DNA of 64,000 nt from Liolophura sinensis (Eukaryota > Mollusca > Polyplacophora > Chitonida > Chitonidae): contig NC_088301.1 of assembly GCF_032854445.1 (NCBI RefSeq), positions 45,565,116-45,629,115 of the forward strand, written 5' to 3'. The notes under the pieces were generated by a model, which did not search any database, had not been told where the DNA came from, and saw only the letters and a list, made by a program, of their open reading frames with translations. Below, one piece after another: positions 38,101 through 51,581 of this stretch (position 1 is its first letter; every line of letters begins with the position of its first letter). The position numbers and the translations under genes were made by a program.

Positions 38101-41100
38101 CAGGTTATGTCCACAAAGAACCTTGCATATGTTGCAATACTGGTTGAACAAAAATACCATCCCTGGTCACTCTCTGTTACATTTGTAATTAAAAGTTGTC
38201 TCCCGTTGTTTTCAAATTCCCAGCGCAAGGTGGCGTCGTCAGTTATGTTCTGCCTGTGCCATTTTAGTTCTTGTGCTGCCCTTCACAAAGGACAATGTGA
38301 ATAGATAAAGATGAATACCAAAAGACATGAAGAACCAATAATTTGAAGAGTCTTACAGTTATAGTAAGGGCTCATTGTCAGCATAGCATGCTTCAACGTT
38401 TTGCATTCCAACTAAAGATAGAATTACTATTTATTGAAAAAGACATAAAACGGCGTAGAAATGCCAATTTAACAAAATACCAAGCTGTGAAAATCGATGG
38501 GAAGCCTCGTAATTTTGCACTATCACAAACAATTATTCCAAGATATCAAATTTCTGTTTTAATTTGTAATAGTCTATGTGTACTCACTCTCCTTTAAGCA
38601 GACACTCCAGCCGCACAGTTTGTCCGATAAAAGCTGTGAGAGGCGGAGGTGTCTTGTATACTAAACGGGTGTCAACCTGAGCAGATTTACTGGAATCCTT
38701 CACTGTTGATTGAGGAGAAAAGAAAAGGCTCATTGAAGTTACAAGTCCGTCAACCGCAAGATTATAAGGATGTTTATATCTATTGGCTTATTCGGTTTAC
38801 TCATTTCTGCAAACATTCGGCATGGCCTGGACAGGAAAATCAGCACACGGCTAAAGCAGTCTTTACTCTCTAACATCGACAAAACAACAAGGCAGGTAAA
38901 TTAGTGTAAATTAGGTGATGGGCATTGCCACGCAAGTGCTGTGGTGCTGTTGTAATATCAAGTAGCAGGTAATCTACGTTGGATGCTTCCGCTAATTTTT
39001 GAAGAGCTTTGTCATGGTTTCATGTAGCATATATAACATTCGTTTCTGTTCAGCAAAGAAGCCTGCATTAATAGTACAACAGATTTTCCATTCACCCAAT
39101 AAGCCATCAATAAGAATTTAACCCACCTGTTACCCTTATAACGGTTAGCGTTATAACCTTGACCTTGATGCTGACATCCAGTAGTTCGTTGGTCTTCACA
39201 CAGGTGAAATTTGATCCGGTGTCTGACTGCATGACTGGCAGTATATTTAACGCACCTGGAACAGAAAAGTACCTCTATATATAGAATAAATATTGGCCCT
39301 GATTCAGGGGCAGCGGAACCATATCCAAAGTGAGGATGGGAGTCTCAAATAAGACGACGGTAAATATGTTCACCGTGATTAAAAACTTTGTTAATCCCTA
39401 GAAGAATGATATCAAATCTAAGTAAAACAGAAATCGTCAAATGCTGCTTACGATCTGACTTCTCAACTCTCCGAAATATTGACCATGAGGTTTGGCAAAG
39501 GAATCTTTGAAATAAGTAGCTGAACCTTGCAGAACATATGGAAATATCCTCACCAGTAGGGCTTTGGAAAATTCGTGTGTTATTGGTCATCGAAGATTTG
39601 TATAACCATGATGTTTTTGTAGCTGGTAGACTGTCAACGTGCTCGCTACATTCTAACCGGAGGAATCCACCTTCTCTAATGACCAGTTTGTGGCGTCGAA
39701 CCGATCGCAAAGCAGTTATTCCTGGAGGGGTATAAAAACATATATCCATGTACACGCACTTAAAGGGTTGCAATGTATAAAATCAGTCAAAAGGGAAGAC
39801 TTACTCCGGAAAAGTCACTAATATGATACCAAGAAAATGATATATTTTCAGACGATGTTTAGACTTCACTGTCACTATATAGGGCCTACGAGCATGCAAG
39901 GCAAAATCTGAAAAGGAAACTGCAAACGGTTTATTCATTGTGAGAGACTATGTATAGTTTATAGTTAACTTAGATTGGCATATATAAATTAACAAAATTT
40001 AAAAAAAAAAAGAACAGCAAAACGTACTGGGCGCCTGGAAATGAACCTTATCGGAGAGAGCTCTACCATTGGCATTGTGAGCAACACACTGGTAACTTCC
40101 GTCCAGCCGATCGTCCTCCGGCATAAGCAGGAGCCCACCAGGTACGACAAGATGTGGGCAGGACAAAGGCCCACCATTCTTCAACCAGGTGTAACTGAAA
40201 TATTGAACATGCATGGCGTACAGTGTCCCCAGCGGCTCGTATGACGTTTTACGTCGTTATATTTGTTGTAACACTCGCGTGGCGCGGTTGTTTACTCTTG
40301 GTTGTGCCTGGTTTTTTGAACACAGAAAGTTGAACTGTCATACAAATATCTGTTTTTTTTTTCACTGCTTAAAACTTAACACTTAAAACATTATCAAGGA
40401 TTTAGTCTGCCCAGAGTAAAGTAGGGTAGTTTTCCCACTACACTGGATCCAGCTGAGTAGAATATGATCCTTACATGTACCTTGGGAAGTTAGGCATCTG
40501 TAGTGCATCAAAGGGCAATGAAATTTTAATGTGGCTTTATGTACGAACACACGAAAATTTTTCCAGAGGTGCCAATATACTAACATGCAAGGCAAAATCT
40601 GAAATGGAAACCGGAAACAATTTATTCAGTGTGAAAGACTATGTATGCAAGCATACATAAATAAACACTGTCAACTCGTCTGAGCAAACAGAACAAGAAA
40701 ACTTACTGTACGCCTGGAAATGAACATTATAGGTATGGGTAATATGCCCCTCCCAACCTCCACCAAATGAAAAGGTACTGGAATAGTAGTTACTAAATGG
40801 GATCACCTTTTAATTTAGCAAATGTTAAAACACCGAGAGTACAGTTTGGTTCAGGTGATGTGTCGTAACCAATCAGTGTCCAAGAAGTGTGGAGCTCAGT
40901 ATTGGTTGAGTGCTAAATTTCGGATGTGAAGATCCAAGTTCAAATCCTGGTCCTGGCCTACATGAGTATAATTCCTTAAATTCTTTAAAGAATGAAGAAA
41001 ATAACTGTTGGGTAAATGTCCTTTTATAAATGACCCACGGTGGCCATAATCCCCCAGGTGTATAATTTTGGTTCGGACAGCCATGGTGATAGCAACATCC

Positions 41101-44100
41101 TTTACCATTCCTCTGCAGACTCATGCCCGAAGACTGTTGCCTGTACTAGGCTACAACCATGGAAATAGCATGATTAAAATACATTTACTCATAGTTTAAA
41201 GACCGTTGAGAATGTCACTAACATAATAAGAAAATGGGTCATCACGTTTTAATCGGTATGTTTTTAGATTTCTTGGCAAATGAGCAAGAAGCAGTGCGTT
41301 GAAGGTGTCGTCTACAGGTACATCACAGCAACATTGATGGCAGCACTGACAAACACTGTATTCTGAAATATTCAAGGTGTCCACATTATCCGAGAGTCCA
41401 TATTATCCCACTTTAACCTATGTTTGTATGAAAGGCATATTTTTAATGCCAAACATAATGAGCACAACATTATTTGAATGGCTGCAATGTGCAGTGGCTT
41501 TGGAAAGCATTGAAATGTGTTTGTTGATTGCTTGTCATAGGTCGGCAGTACACGTGCATAGTGGGAAGCTCTTGCGTTAGTACTATAGCAGTCTCCATCA
41601 CACGTATACTAAACAGGGTCATCTTACAAGGTTTTACGTACATCGGGGAAGGTGCACCGTTAGCTCTACAAGTAACTTCCTGGAAACCGGCCATCACATG
41701 TGATCTTTCCAGGGTTTCGACAACGTCCAGAGACACCCGAGCCGTGAGGTTCGTCACAATTGGCGACTGTGGTGCTTAAGAAAGAGAAACGATACATTAG
41801 TAATAGGTTGACCTTCGCTGATCATACACTTAAAAAGAAGTGGCTTTGTCATTATCATTTTAAGGTCATCACCTGAAATTAGTTCTGTCTCAAAGCATTT
41901 GGAATCGAATCCTAAAAAAAAAAGAAAGTGGTTTAAAGACAAGGGAAATTCAACAAGTTTTGCCGTACGACGTAGGCCTACTCATGAAAAGTTCACTTAT
42001 ATATGTTATTATAAGAAACAGTTACAGTTGCGTAATATGTCTTATGGACAGTATCTTACTATCACACCAGAAATGAGGAAAAGGTAATATAGTGGCATAA
42101 TTGTGTGTTTATTTAGCATACAAAGATTCTTGACGCAGGAGGAAGTGTCATAATTTCCTGCTGATCGCATATGCCTATAACAGAATACTAAGTCAGTTTA
42201 TCCTTACCAGATACCCCTGTGTTTCCTGGAGGAAGAGGCTGAGGTCCGTGGAGCTGTCTAATTTCCCGAGGAACGCTTTCACTCAATCCACAAGAGCTCC
42301 TTCGTATTTTACCTGATTCGGAAAATGATGATATTTAATAGTTTAATCATATAGGCTATTCAAAATCAAAAAATTCTAAAGTTAAGAGTCGTTTCGACAG
42401 AAATTATTTGGAGGGAATTCTGGCTACTGAATCTTGATCAGTAACTGTCTGTTCGACTTAGCCACTGTCGCTTAGGTTTGCTTGGTTTCCTTTATAAAAA
42501 TGTACGCTGTCCTCTAATACCATTTGCCAAGAAGTAGCTTCTCTTTCATAATTAACATTTGCTGTATATTTATTGCCACAATTAAAGAGTGTGTCACACC
42601 ATGCTACTCACCACGTCCGACAAGGAATACATGCTGAGGTGTAGGGTTCAGAAAGACATCCTGTAAAACGGGATGATCGTTGTAAAGTAATCGGAAGATA
42701 CACCCTTCAAATCCTGCACCAGGAACCGTTCTGGCTGAGAAGTAAGTACAACAGCAGTAGAGTGAAAATAAGTCTGTAATTTTATTTTTGGGCACCTTTC
42801 ATTGCGCACCTTTTAGTTTCTGGTTAAAACACGATGAGCAGTAAGATTATTAATAACTTATGATCTGTGCAACATAAGGGATGAACAAAGATAAACTTCT
42901 TACCTACTCTAGCAATATACAAGCGCTTCGGAGTGTCCAGAACGGTGTCCACTCCAGTTGGTGTTCTGGTCAGATTAAACACGTCGGTAACAGTGTCTAC
43001 CTGTGTAAAAAGACTGCATTAGTATAAACAACTTAATATAGCGGTAACAGTACATATCTGATATTTATCTTTAACCTACATGCCTCGTTAGGAGAATCGG
43101 TTGGTTAATCATTTTAATTTAGTTACTCCGACTACTTCCTAATCCATTCCTCGCAGAATTACACCTTATTATCAGTTTAAAAGTATAAAAACGATTATAT
43201 GATTATATACTAGTTGTTACTGCAGTGTTCTTGGGAAAGCGTGGCTCTTTATCTCTGACAATTAACCCAGCGTACTCTGACTGCATATAGAGTCATACCT
43301 TAAGAACGATCTCCTCTTCACTTCTGTTGTAGGTTAGAACTAAATGATGGATTTTGCCGTCGTTCACCTTGCCCGCACTACTGTGGATGGTATCCTCCCC
43401 ATGACCAACGTCAATGTATATCAATACACGGCCTGCATAGATTAAAATGCCAGTCAAAGCTTATCGATAGGCTAATGATTGTGCCAAGAAATAATTATTT
43501 CTCAGGCTACAACAACTGCTTTGATAATTTACCCAGAACGTTCACTTTTGATGCCGATTGAGAAGAGCTGTGCCCCTAATTGACAGTTTTATCTCAAGTT
43601 CCCCATATGGCTGGCGTATTATGCATGTGAAGGAGTTTGCTACATGTCATTACGGATACCGGGAATTTAAATGGAATATAAGGAAAATATACCTGCGTGT
43701 AAATGTTGTATCTTGTCAAAACCTTATTTAGAGTAACAGAATCGTAATTTATTCTAAAGAAAAGATGGAGCAATGAAAATCTGCACCATACCGTCAGTGC
43801 CAAGCTCTATGGAGATGAAGTCTGGAAACCCAGGATGAGCGTTAGTGATGTGTGTTAACACTCCTAGGTTCCTCGTTGTTTTAAAACCAAATTTTAATGT
43901 TCGGAAGATTCGTTCCTCTTCGCTGAGACGTTTGTCCAAACGATACATGATTCCCCCGTCTGCCTTTATATGGGCGCCGAGATCTGATAACACATAATAA
44001 AGACAAACACTGTTTTACGTTGATCTGAAAGGTTACTATTCAGTGAAGTGTTTGCATACGATATTTGTCTTTGTTTAAATGTAATGCTGTTTAATTTCAA

Positions 44101-47100
44101 ATAGATTCTACCACATCATAGATAACATTTTATATTGAATGTTCCCTTGCAATTAATGCCTTACCTAACCCACAGTAGCATCCAGTGAAAGCCGTGGCAG
44201 AGCAATCGCACATGTAAGTTGCAAAATAGTCCTGACATCGCCCACCATTCATGCACGGATTCGACACGTGGTCACATTTTCCTTGACATCCTATGATTAG
44301 AACCACATCTACGATTGTATTATAGTAAAAGTGACATAATTTACATTTTATTTTACCTTCAGTGTACGGTCATTTCAGATCACAAGTAACATAATGTTAA
44401 CTCAAACGGGAAAGGGCTTACAAAGGCACCAATATAGAATCACTGCAAAATGTCAAGACTAATTGCAAGACTTTATCAAATTTTAATACAATTTCTTTAA
44501 GTCAAAAATTTAGCTATATGTTGCCAGACACTCGCACTCCTGAAGCTATGTGAAAAGTAGGACGTAATAACATTAACAGTGCATTGTTCTTTGACTGATG
44601 GAAGTGAAAACTAAGCTACAAGCAACGACGGGCGTTTTTGGAAAAACTACAGTATTTATGGCTTGGCGGTATTTGCTCCCGTGGACTTGCAGCATCCTAC
44701 TCAGTTTTAGATTGAAAAGGTCATAATCCAAAATAGGCCACTGAGTGAAGATAGCATTTACACTAATTGTGTACTTTTATCAGGATGTCTGCGTGGATCC
44801 AATTATCCGAGAGTACAGTAATTTAGTCTTGCGACTGCCTCTACGAGCCCACCTCTTTAATTGTGCACTAAACATTGGTAATTAGTGGTCTTACTACATC
44901 ATAACAAAGGAAATCATGAAATGTTAACTCAATTGCAATATCGCGGTGTTGCAGTTGACCTTCTATTTTATCACCTGTAGGAAACGCACAGGTAAATCAA
45001 CACATTCTATTATTAACAAAGATCCTCATTCTCCTCGCTTTCAAAATAAAATAGAAGTTTCGCACAGACATGGCGCTGAAAAACTGTCTAAACAACATGG
45101 TAGAATACAAATCGCTGGTTCAAAGCCTCATAAATCCAACAGGAAGCTTTAATGACCTTCACAATTGACATATGCTATACACATTGATCTGTTGTCTCAT
45201 GTACTCTAATTTCCGATTATTATCAGTCATAATTCTGAAAATATCGCCCGGTGCTATTAATTGCTCTATACTTTCCCATATTGTTTTTCACCTTGTCGTC
45301 TGCTAACTACTGTCGCATGTAAGTAGACGCGTGTGCCCGATCTCGAATCAAAAGATGTAAATAAAACTTTATAAAACCCAGCCCTTTACAATGTCAAATT
45401 ATCGTATATGAATAGCAAGTAAAATGCGGTAAAACTTCAAATAAAAATATTTTACCTGGTTGTACACCAGTGGAAACTTTTGGACGTTTGCTGGCACCAA
45501 TTAGATCCACATATCGACCGTTCAACTGAAGCTCTCTCATACAACCAAGGAAACCATTCACACCCTTTAAGGAATTGCCTAACAAAGTACAAAAGTAAAT
45601 TGTATGCCTGGTACGTTTTATAGCAAGGCACTTCAAACAAAATGGTTTGGAGAAATAAAATTAGTAATAGCATTATGCATTCAACCTCTATCTGTGCCTA
45701 AAATGCATACAACAATTATTTCACGGATTGGAGAATTGAAACTACAGAACTTTAATCCACTATGGACACACAAAAGCTTACCACAGCTGAGAAACTGTTG
45801 AACATTTAATAGAACTGATAGGCGCTCTACTAGGTAGTTTAATTTCATTTTATTCATTTGGTGATTAGCGTTTCAGTGTCTTACTCAGGAATATTTCATT
45901 TTGATGGGGATAGAAAGTCCCAGGGTCCGGATTAAACCATCAGCATCAGGGAAGTAGCTGATCAACTTTGCCTTAAATGACCTTCAGATATTCACTTGAT
46001 GACAAGAAGCTTGGTGCATGTCCCTGTTTAACATGTGAACATGCGTACGCCATGCCTTTTAAGAATTACATTAAACTCTATGGCAAAACTTACAACAGAG
46101 AGGATTCACCTCTTGTTTGTGACCATTTTTAATATTTAATTGGACCTGATGCAGATATCTTGAACCTGCGAAGATAATGGACACACGGTATTTTGGAAAA
46201 TTTCCAATGCGAGGCTGGAATTGAAAATCTGTGACATGCAGAGTGATTCAGAAACAGGCATCTTATCTCCACGGTCAAGGGAATGGTATCATAGATACAG
46301 ATGAATCTGTGGTGATATAGAGTTAGAAGTCCAGCTGTAGTTAATACAAGCTTTACCAACGACAATTGGTTCCTTTGTCCGGAAATCGTATTTTGGAGTC
46401 CATGCTTCAGTTCTCCATATGCGTCCAGTTTCTCCATCCACGATGACTGTGGCCTCGATGACGTTAAACTCAAAATAAACGCTGTGCCACCTGTTGTCAT
46501 TTAGTCGAAAAGTGACGTCTTTCTTAAAAATTATTCTCTTCTTGTTTAAAATGAAGTCAACCACCAACGAGAAAGAACCTGTGACAAGAATGTTAATAAT
46601 TAATTAAAGGTTATGTCTGTGCTGAAAGAGGAGGTGAAAATAATAAAGATGGACCGCACTGCTGTGGCGGGAATGTTATAACGACAGCTTTGTAAGAGGT
46701 CCGGGATCTAGTCAGCGTCAGATTATAAGAATAATTCATTATATGAAGACTTTATCAATATGAACAATCTTACGTGGTATTTCTCTGGTATAATTACGTG
46801 GTATTTCTCTGGTATAAATGCTTGTTAAAAGTGACGTCAACGTAGCATTTTAAGTAATTGTATATCAGTAACGTCTAAAAAATTAATATTTGGTGCTGCC
46901 GACAGTGAAGTATTACACAGAAGACACTAGACATGACACCACAACTAGTCAAATTATATTGACAACGGGCCAACCAGTCCTGTTTCCTTGCTCTAAACTC
47001 TCAGTGATGAGCCCCAAGCAAAGCAGCAACAAGTACCATATTTTTGGTATGACCCAAGATGACATTGGGAGGTGTGCAAATTAGTACTATTTTAACCATT

Positions 47101-50100
47101 TAAATGAATAGCTGGAATAAAATACTAACGGATGACAACTGACAAGAGGCATGATTTTACCGGTTATGTATTGCCATTCTCCAACTATCACACTGACGTC
47201 GCATTTCGTGTTTTACTCTCCATGATGTGGTTTTTGGTTTGTATTATAAACTATTTATAAGAAGTACTGATCGCCCCTATGCGTTATGATGACTCTGGTA
47301 TCATGTCAAGTGTTTTCGGCATGCAGTTTAAGTGCAATGGTTGCTGCAAGGAGACATCTTTCTGAAATGATTGAAATAGTCGCCATACTTAAACTTCAAT
47401 ATGAAGCAAGTCAGCCAGCAAGCAATCCAAAAATAATACATGAAGAAGGGAAAACCTGCAAAACACAGCAACGTGTTATTTCCAAATCACGTTTCAAAGC
47501 TTAAAGTAAATTTTGATCGTTTTATACAGAACAAACAATTACCTGACAATCTGATTGCCAAAGCGTTGACGATGGCGCCATCTTTTGGATCTGTCAAACC
47601 TTGGGCATGTATTAAATAAGCTCGCCTAATCCCTGTTCTAAACTGGAACGAAAGGTCGAGAGGCGTTTCCGTGAATGTCAGAGGTAGTTTGGTGCTGGCA
47701 CCTAACTTGTTAAACGTCACTGTGTTGTCCAGTACAGCTGAAAGTGAGTAGACATGATAAAAGGAACACAGTGCCATTAATATGAAGCCAACAAATATTA
47801 TGATATTTCAAGGTAATATGCAATTTGCGAGCAGCCAAATTATATCATCGTTCGGTCTAATTCTGTGCAAAAGTCACATATTGGCCATAACGTGGGCGTT
47901 ATGCTGCTACAAACAAATATTTCGGGGGTATTACAGAGCAATTCTTGTTGCATGTTGAGTTACAAATATTAATTGGTTTCTGCTATGCATACAGGGAAAC
48001 TTCAAGAACCAGTAGTTTGAAGAACGTTTTATAAAACTTACTGTCACCTTGGCAAACTACTGGGCCAACACGAAATCTTCCTTCTTTGTCATCATCAATA
48101 GTTCCTGTGTCGCCAAAACGAACCTGTGTGACAGGGAGGTGGGACTTCTCAGACAAGTATCCGCTATCCGAGGCTGGCACCGATGAACCAGCATCACAGT
48201 TGCAAGACTGTTTGTCCAAACAACCCTTGGTCTCACTGGCGCATTCGCAACTATTTGTGTCTGGTTTTGCTCCACCCCAGTACGTGTGGGACTGATTATT
48301 ACGCCCTACCCACCATCCAAAACTGAGAGATTCATGAGGGCCATCTGAGAGCGTAAACCGAAGTTAAACATTTAGCCGTGTTAATCTTTATATATCACTA
48401 CTTTCAAATTAAAAAATTTAAGAATTTTTAAGGCTGACATATTTTCAAGTTGAAAAAATGAATTACCTCCGTTTGACAGCAGTTTCGAATTTGTGCAGTT
48501 GTACTCGATGAACTGCCGACAACTTGCTGAACGATTGATAAGAGCATAAAGTGCGTATGAGTCAGATTCGTATATGATATCCTTTACGAAGGACCCCGGG
48601 GCTTGAAATCCATCCACCACGGTGTCATTCAACGGAATCGTCCGAATAATGGTTTGCGCCGGACGATTTGGATATTCTGAAAAGCACGCGAAAAAAAAAA
48701 AGAAAAAAAAAAACAGATAAGCATCTATGCTTCTTTAGTTATATTCTAATAAAGTGATACAATGGGGCGTACAAAAACCGCTGGGATTTAGGACGTATGC
48801 ATAAAGTATTCATTACAGCCATAACAAATGTTTGGACACCTACAATATTCTCTAGCAGCATCATATTTAGCGTAACCATGCTATTAACATAACCGACCTT
48901 TGTGACAAATAACAGGCTGTGGTCTGATTGGTCCTGACCCGTCAACATCAAGGACAGTAGGCATGAACCTGGTACCGGATGGAATGTCCACAAGGTCGCA
49001 AGACTGTCGGTATAACGCTGGAATGGGGACAGATGAAGTCACTATGTCTGTCGAATACGGTGGTAACAAAATAAATTTAGTTTATATGATTTCCGCTGAT
49101 GTTTCTTTTTAAATACAGCATAGTCTGGTTTAATGGAAGTACGATACCTATCTGGGAAATGCAAATGCAAACTAGAGCATGATTTAATGTCTGACGTGTA
49201 ACTTACGTGTATGGCAAATGGCACCGGTATACCCTGTATCAGAACAGTTACAGGCAAATCCGCTCCTCGTCTGATGGCATTGTCCTCCATGAGAGCAGCT
49301 TTCTTCAGCACATCTGTGCCCAAAAGGGTGAAATTGTTAATTGTTAATGCAATATTTCAATGTTCAAATGCGTTTTCTATTATTATTCATGTTTTATTTA
49401 TTTATTAAGGTCGATAGAGTACAGCTACCGGATTAAAGAATGGTTGGGTAAATCTTACAACTTCAAGGAATGGAGTAATATTTTACGTGCGTAAAAATCG
49501 TGACCTGAACAAGAACATGAGATATTGTGAATTTTGTCAAGGTCTAATGGTATGTGTCGTGACAATTTTATAGGATAACTGCACTGCGGCCTAATAGCAA
49601 AGGTGAGATTCGGGATGCTTTATAGCAGCACAGAGAAAGCCTCGACTATAGCATGTTGTCAAATTTAACTTTGCCCATATGTTCAAAGTAACTTGTTCCT
49701 ATAGGCAATTTTTGTTGTTATGTGTTGGAATTGGGTAATTTACATGCCGTCTATCTGTGCCTATTTGGTGGCATTTAAAACTTTACAATTTCTCAAATGT
49801 GAAACTGTTTTCCGTAAATGATTTGAACAGCAATTGTTATGGAATGGATGGTCGTGTTGTAGACACTTACGTATTTGGAAGATCACATCTGCCAACAGTC
49901 GCCATTGTGATGTCCTGTGGATTAAGTCGAGACAGATCCATGTCTTTACCATCAATGAGAACATCTTTCATACAACCTTTGAAACCCATCGAGTTAGGAA
50001 TTCCACCTATAATAAAACAGTAGTAATATTTTCGAAGATAACGAATACTTTTAACATCTTTGCTTGACAACATTAAGTTTCCAGGTGAGATATCCAGCCA

Positions 50101-51534
50101 CAATGATATCGCAGGGATGTGAGAAGACTACTATACTATAACTACAACTATTCTGGTTTTGTACAAAATCACTATAAAAGTATTCCCTCTCAGAGAATCA
50201 ACTTGGAAAGGAGTCGTGGTAGGTGTTATAACCGTAGTCGAGAATTGATTTAGATCCTTCAACAATTATTGACTTTAACAGGTATAAGAAAATTATACTT
50301 TTACGGAGAGTGACTAAATTTAGGCGATATCTTCCGATTTTGCTGTATAAATACCTAAATAGAACATCCGCGTCTCGCTGTTTACTAAGCTCTTTATCTT
50401 TTCGTCTACGATTGCCCACTTGTCCAGGGTCATAGTAAGCCCCGTTGAGTTGTTCAGTTCAAATGAAAATCTGTGCCATTGTCCGTCAGCTGGTCTTATG
50501 ATGAGCCCTTTGAGTCCAAAAACGTGGAAGAATCATTTACAATTGTTTATGAACAGTTAGCTTTGGTAGGGTTTCAAGGAAGACTCTATCTTAGTCCAAC
50601 ATTCTACAAAGTATCGGCAATATCTAAAAGCCCATTTCGTGCTGATTCTAAACATGGTTTTCATTATTTGCTCTATCTATTTTTATAGCAATACAATTCA
50701 AGTGAAGACTGAGGTTCTGGCCACGGGATCACGAGAGATCTTAGACTTAAATCAAAATTTCAAATCACTTTAAAATTGTTATTTCTTACGTAACAAGGTC
50801 AAAGTATTTCTTGACGTTGTGAATTCTGAGTAAATTATTGTACTACAAATTGGAGCAAAAATAAGGGAGAAGAGCATACCAAGGATAATGATTGAAATTT
50901 TGACATAAGTCTAAGGTTCGTGACCCTGGGGTCTGTTGTGGATTTTCGAATCATACGTATCAGCTAAAGAACAGTCACGTCGCCTATTCCTTACAGTTGT
51001 TAAACATTGCTCTGATTGCTATATTTTACATTCAACATCAGTACACATGTAGTACTACGTTTACATCTCTGTTTGATGTGAAACTAGCAGTTATAGAATG
51101 TTTAAAGACATAAAAGAATCGGCGACGTCACTCGCTTCAGTGTGTCCTTTATGTCCCAAAAAATCTAATGGAGAACCTGAAACAAAACTTAAAAAAAAAA
51201 ACAGACAAAAACATATCTGGAATACCCGTCCATCAATATGGCATATGTTACACGTGGAAAAGTTCGTCACCATAATTTGCCAAATGATATACTGGCAGTC
51301 ATGGTATAAGACAAAAAATCTTGAGTATGGGGAATCTCCGTGGCCGATTTATTTAGCACGCCACCATGGCGCAATGACCGAGAAGCCTCACACGAATGCG
51401 GTTGTGCGTGGGAAGGCCGGTCACCAACCTGTGAATGGTCGTGGGTTTCCCCCGGTCTTTGCCCGGTTTCTTTCCACCATAACGCTGGCCGTTGTCGTGT
51501 GAGTGAAATATTAGAGAACGGCGTAAAACACCAA

Positions 51535-51581
<47 letters not shown>

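Noticed and set aside
51101..51195. Alternative exon 7 of the receptor ([18 protein letters not shown] then a stop)
   Set aside because: A good acceptor and correct phase exist, but it would end the protein within LamG2. The exon at 50507-50355 completes the LamG fold ([13 protein letters not shown]). It could be a truncating splice form, but I have no support.
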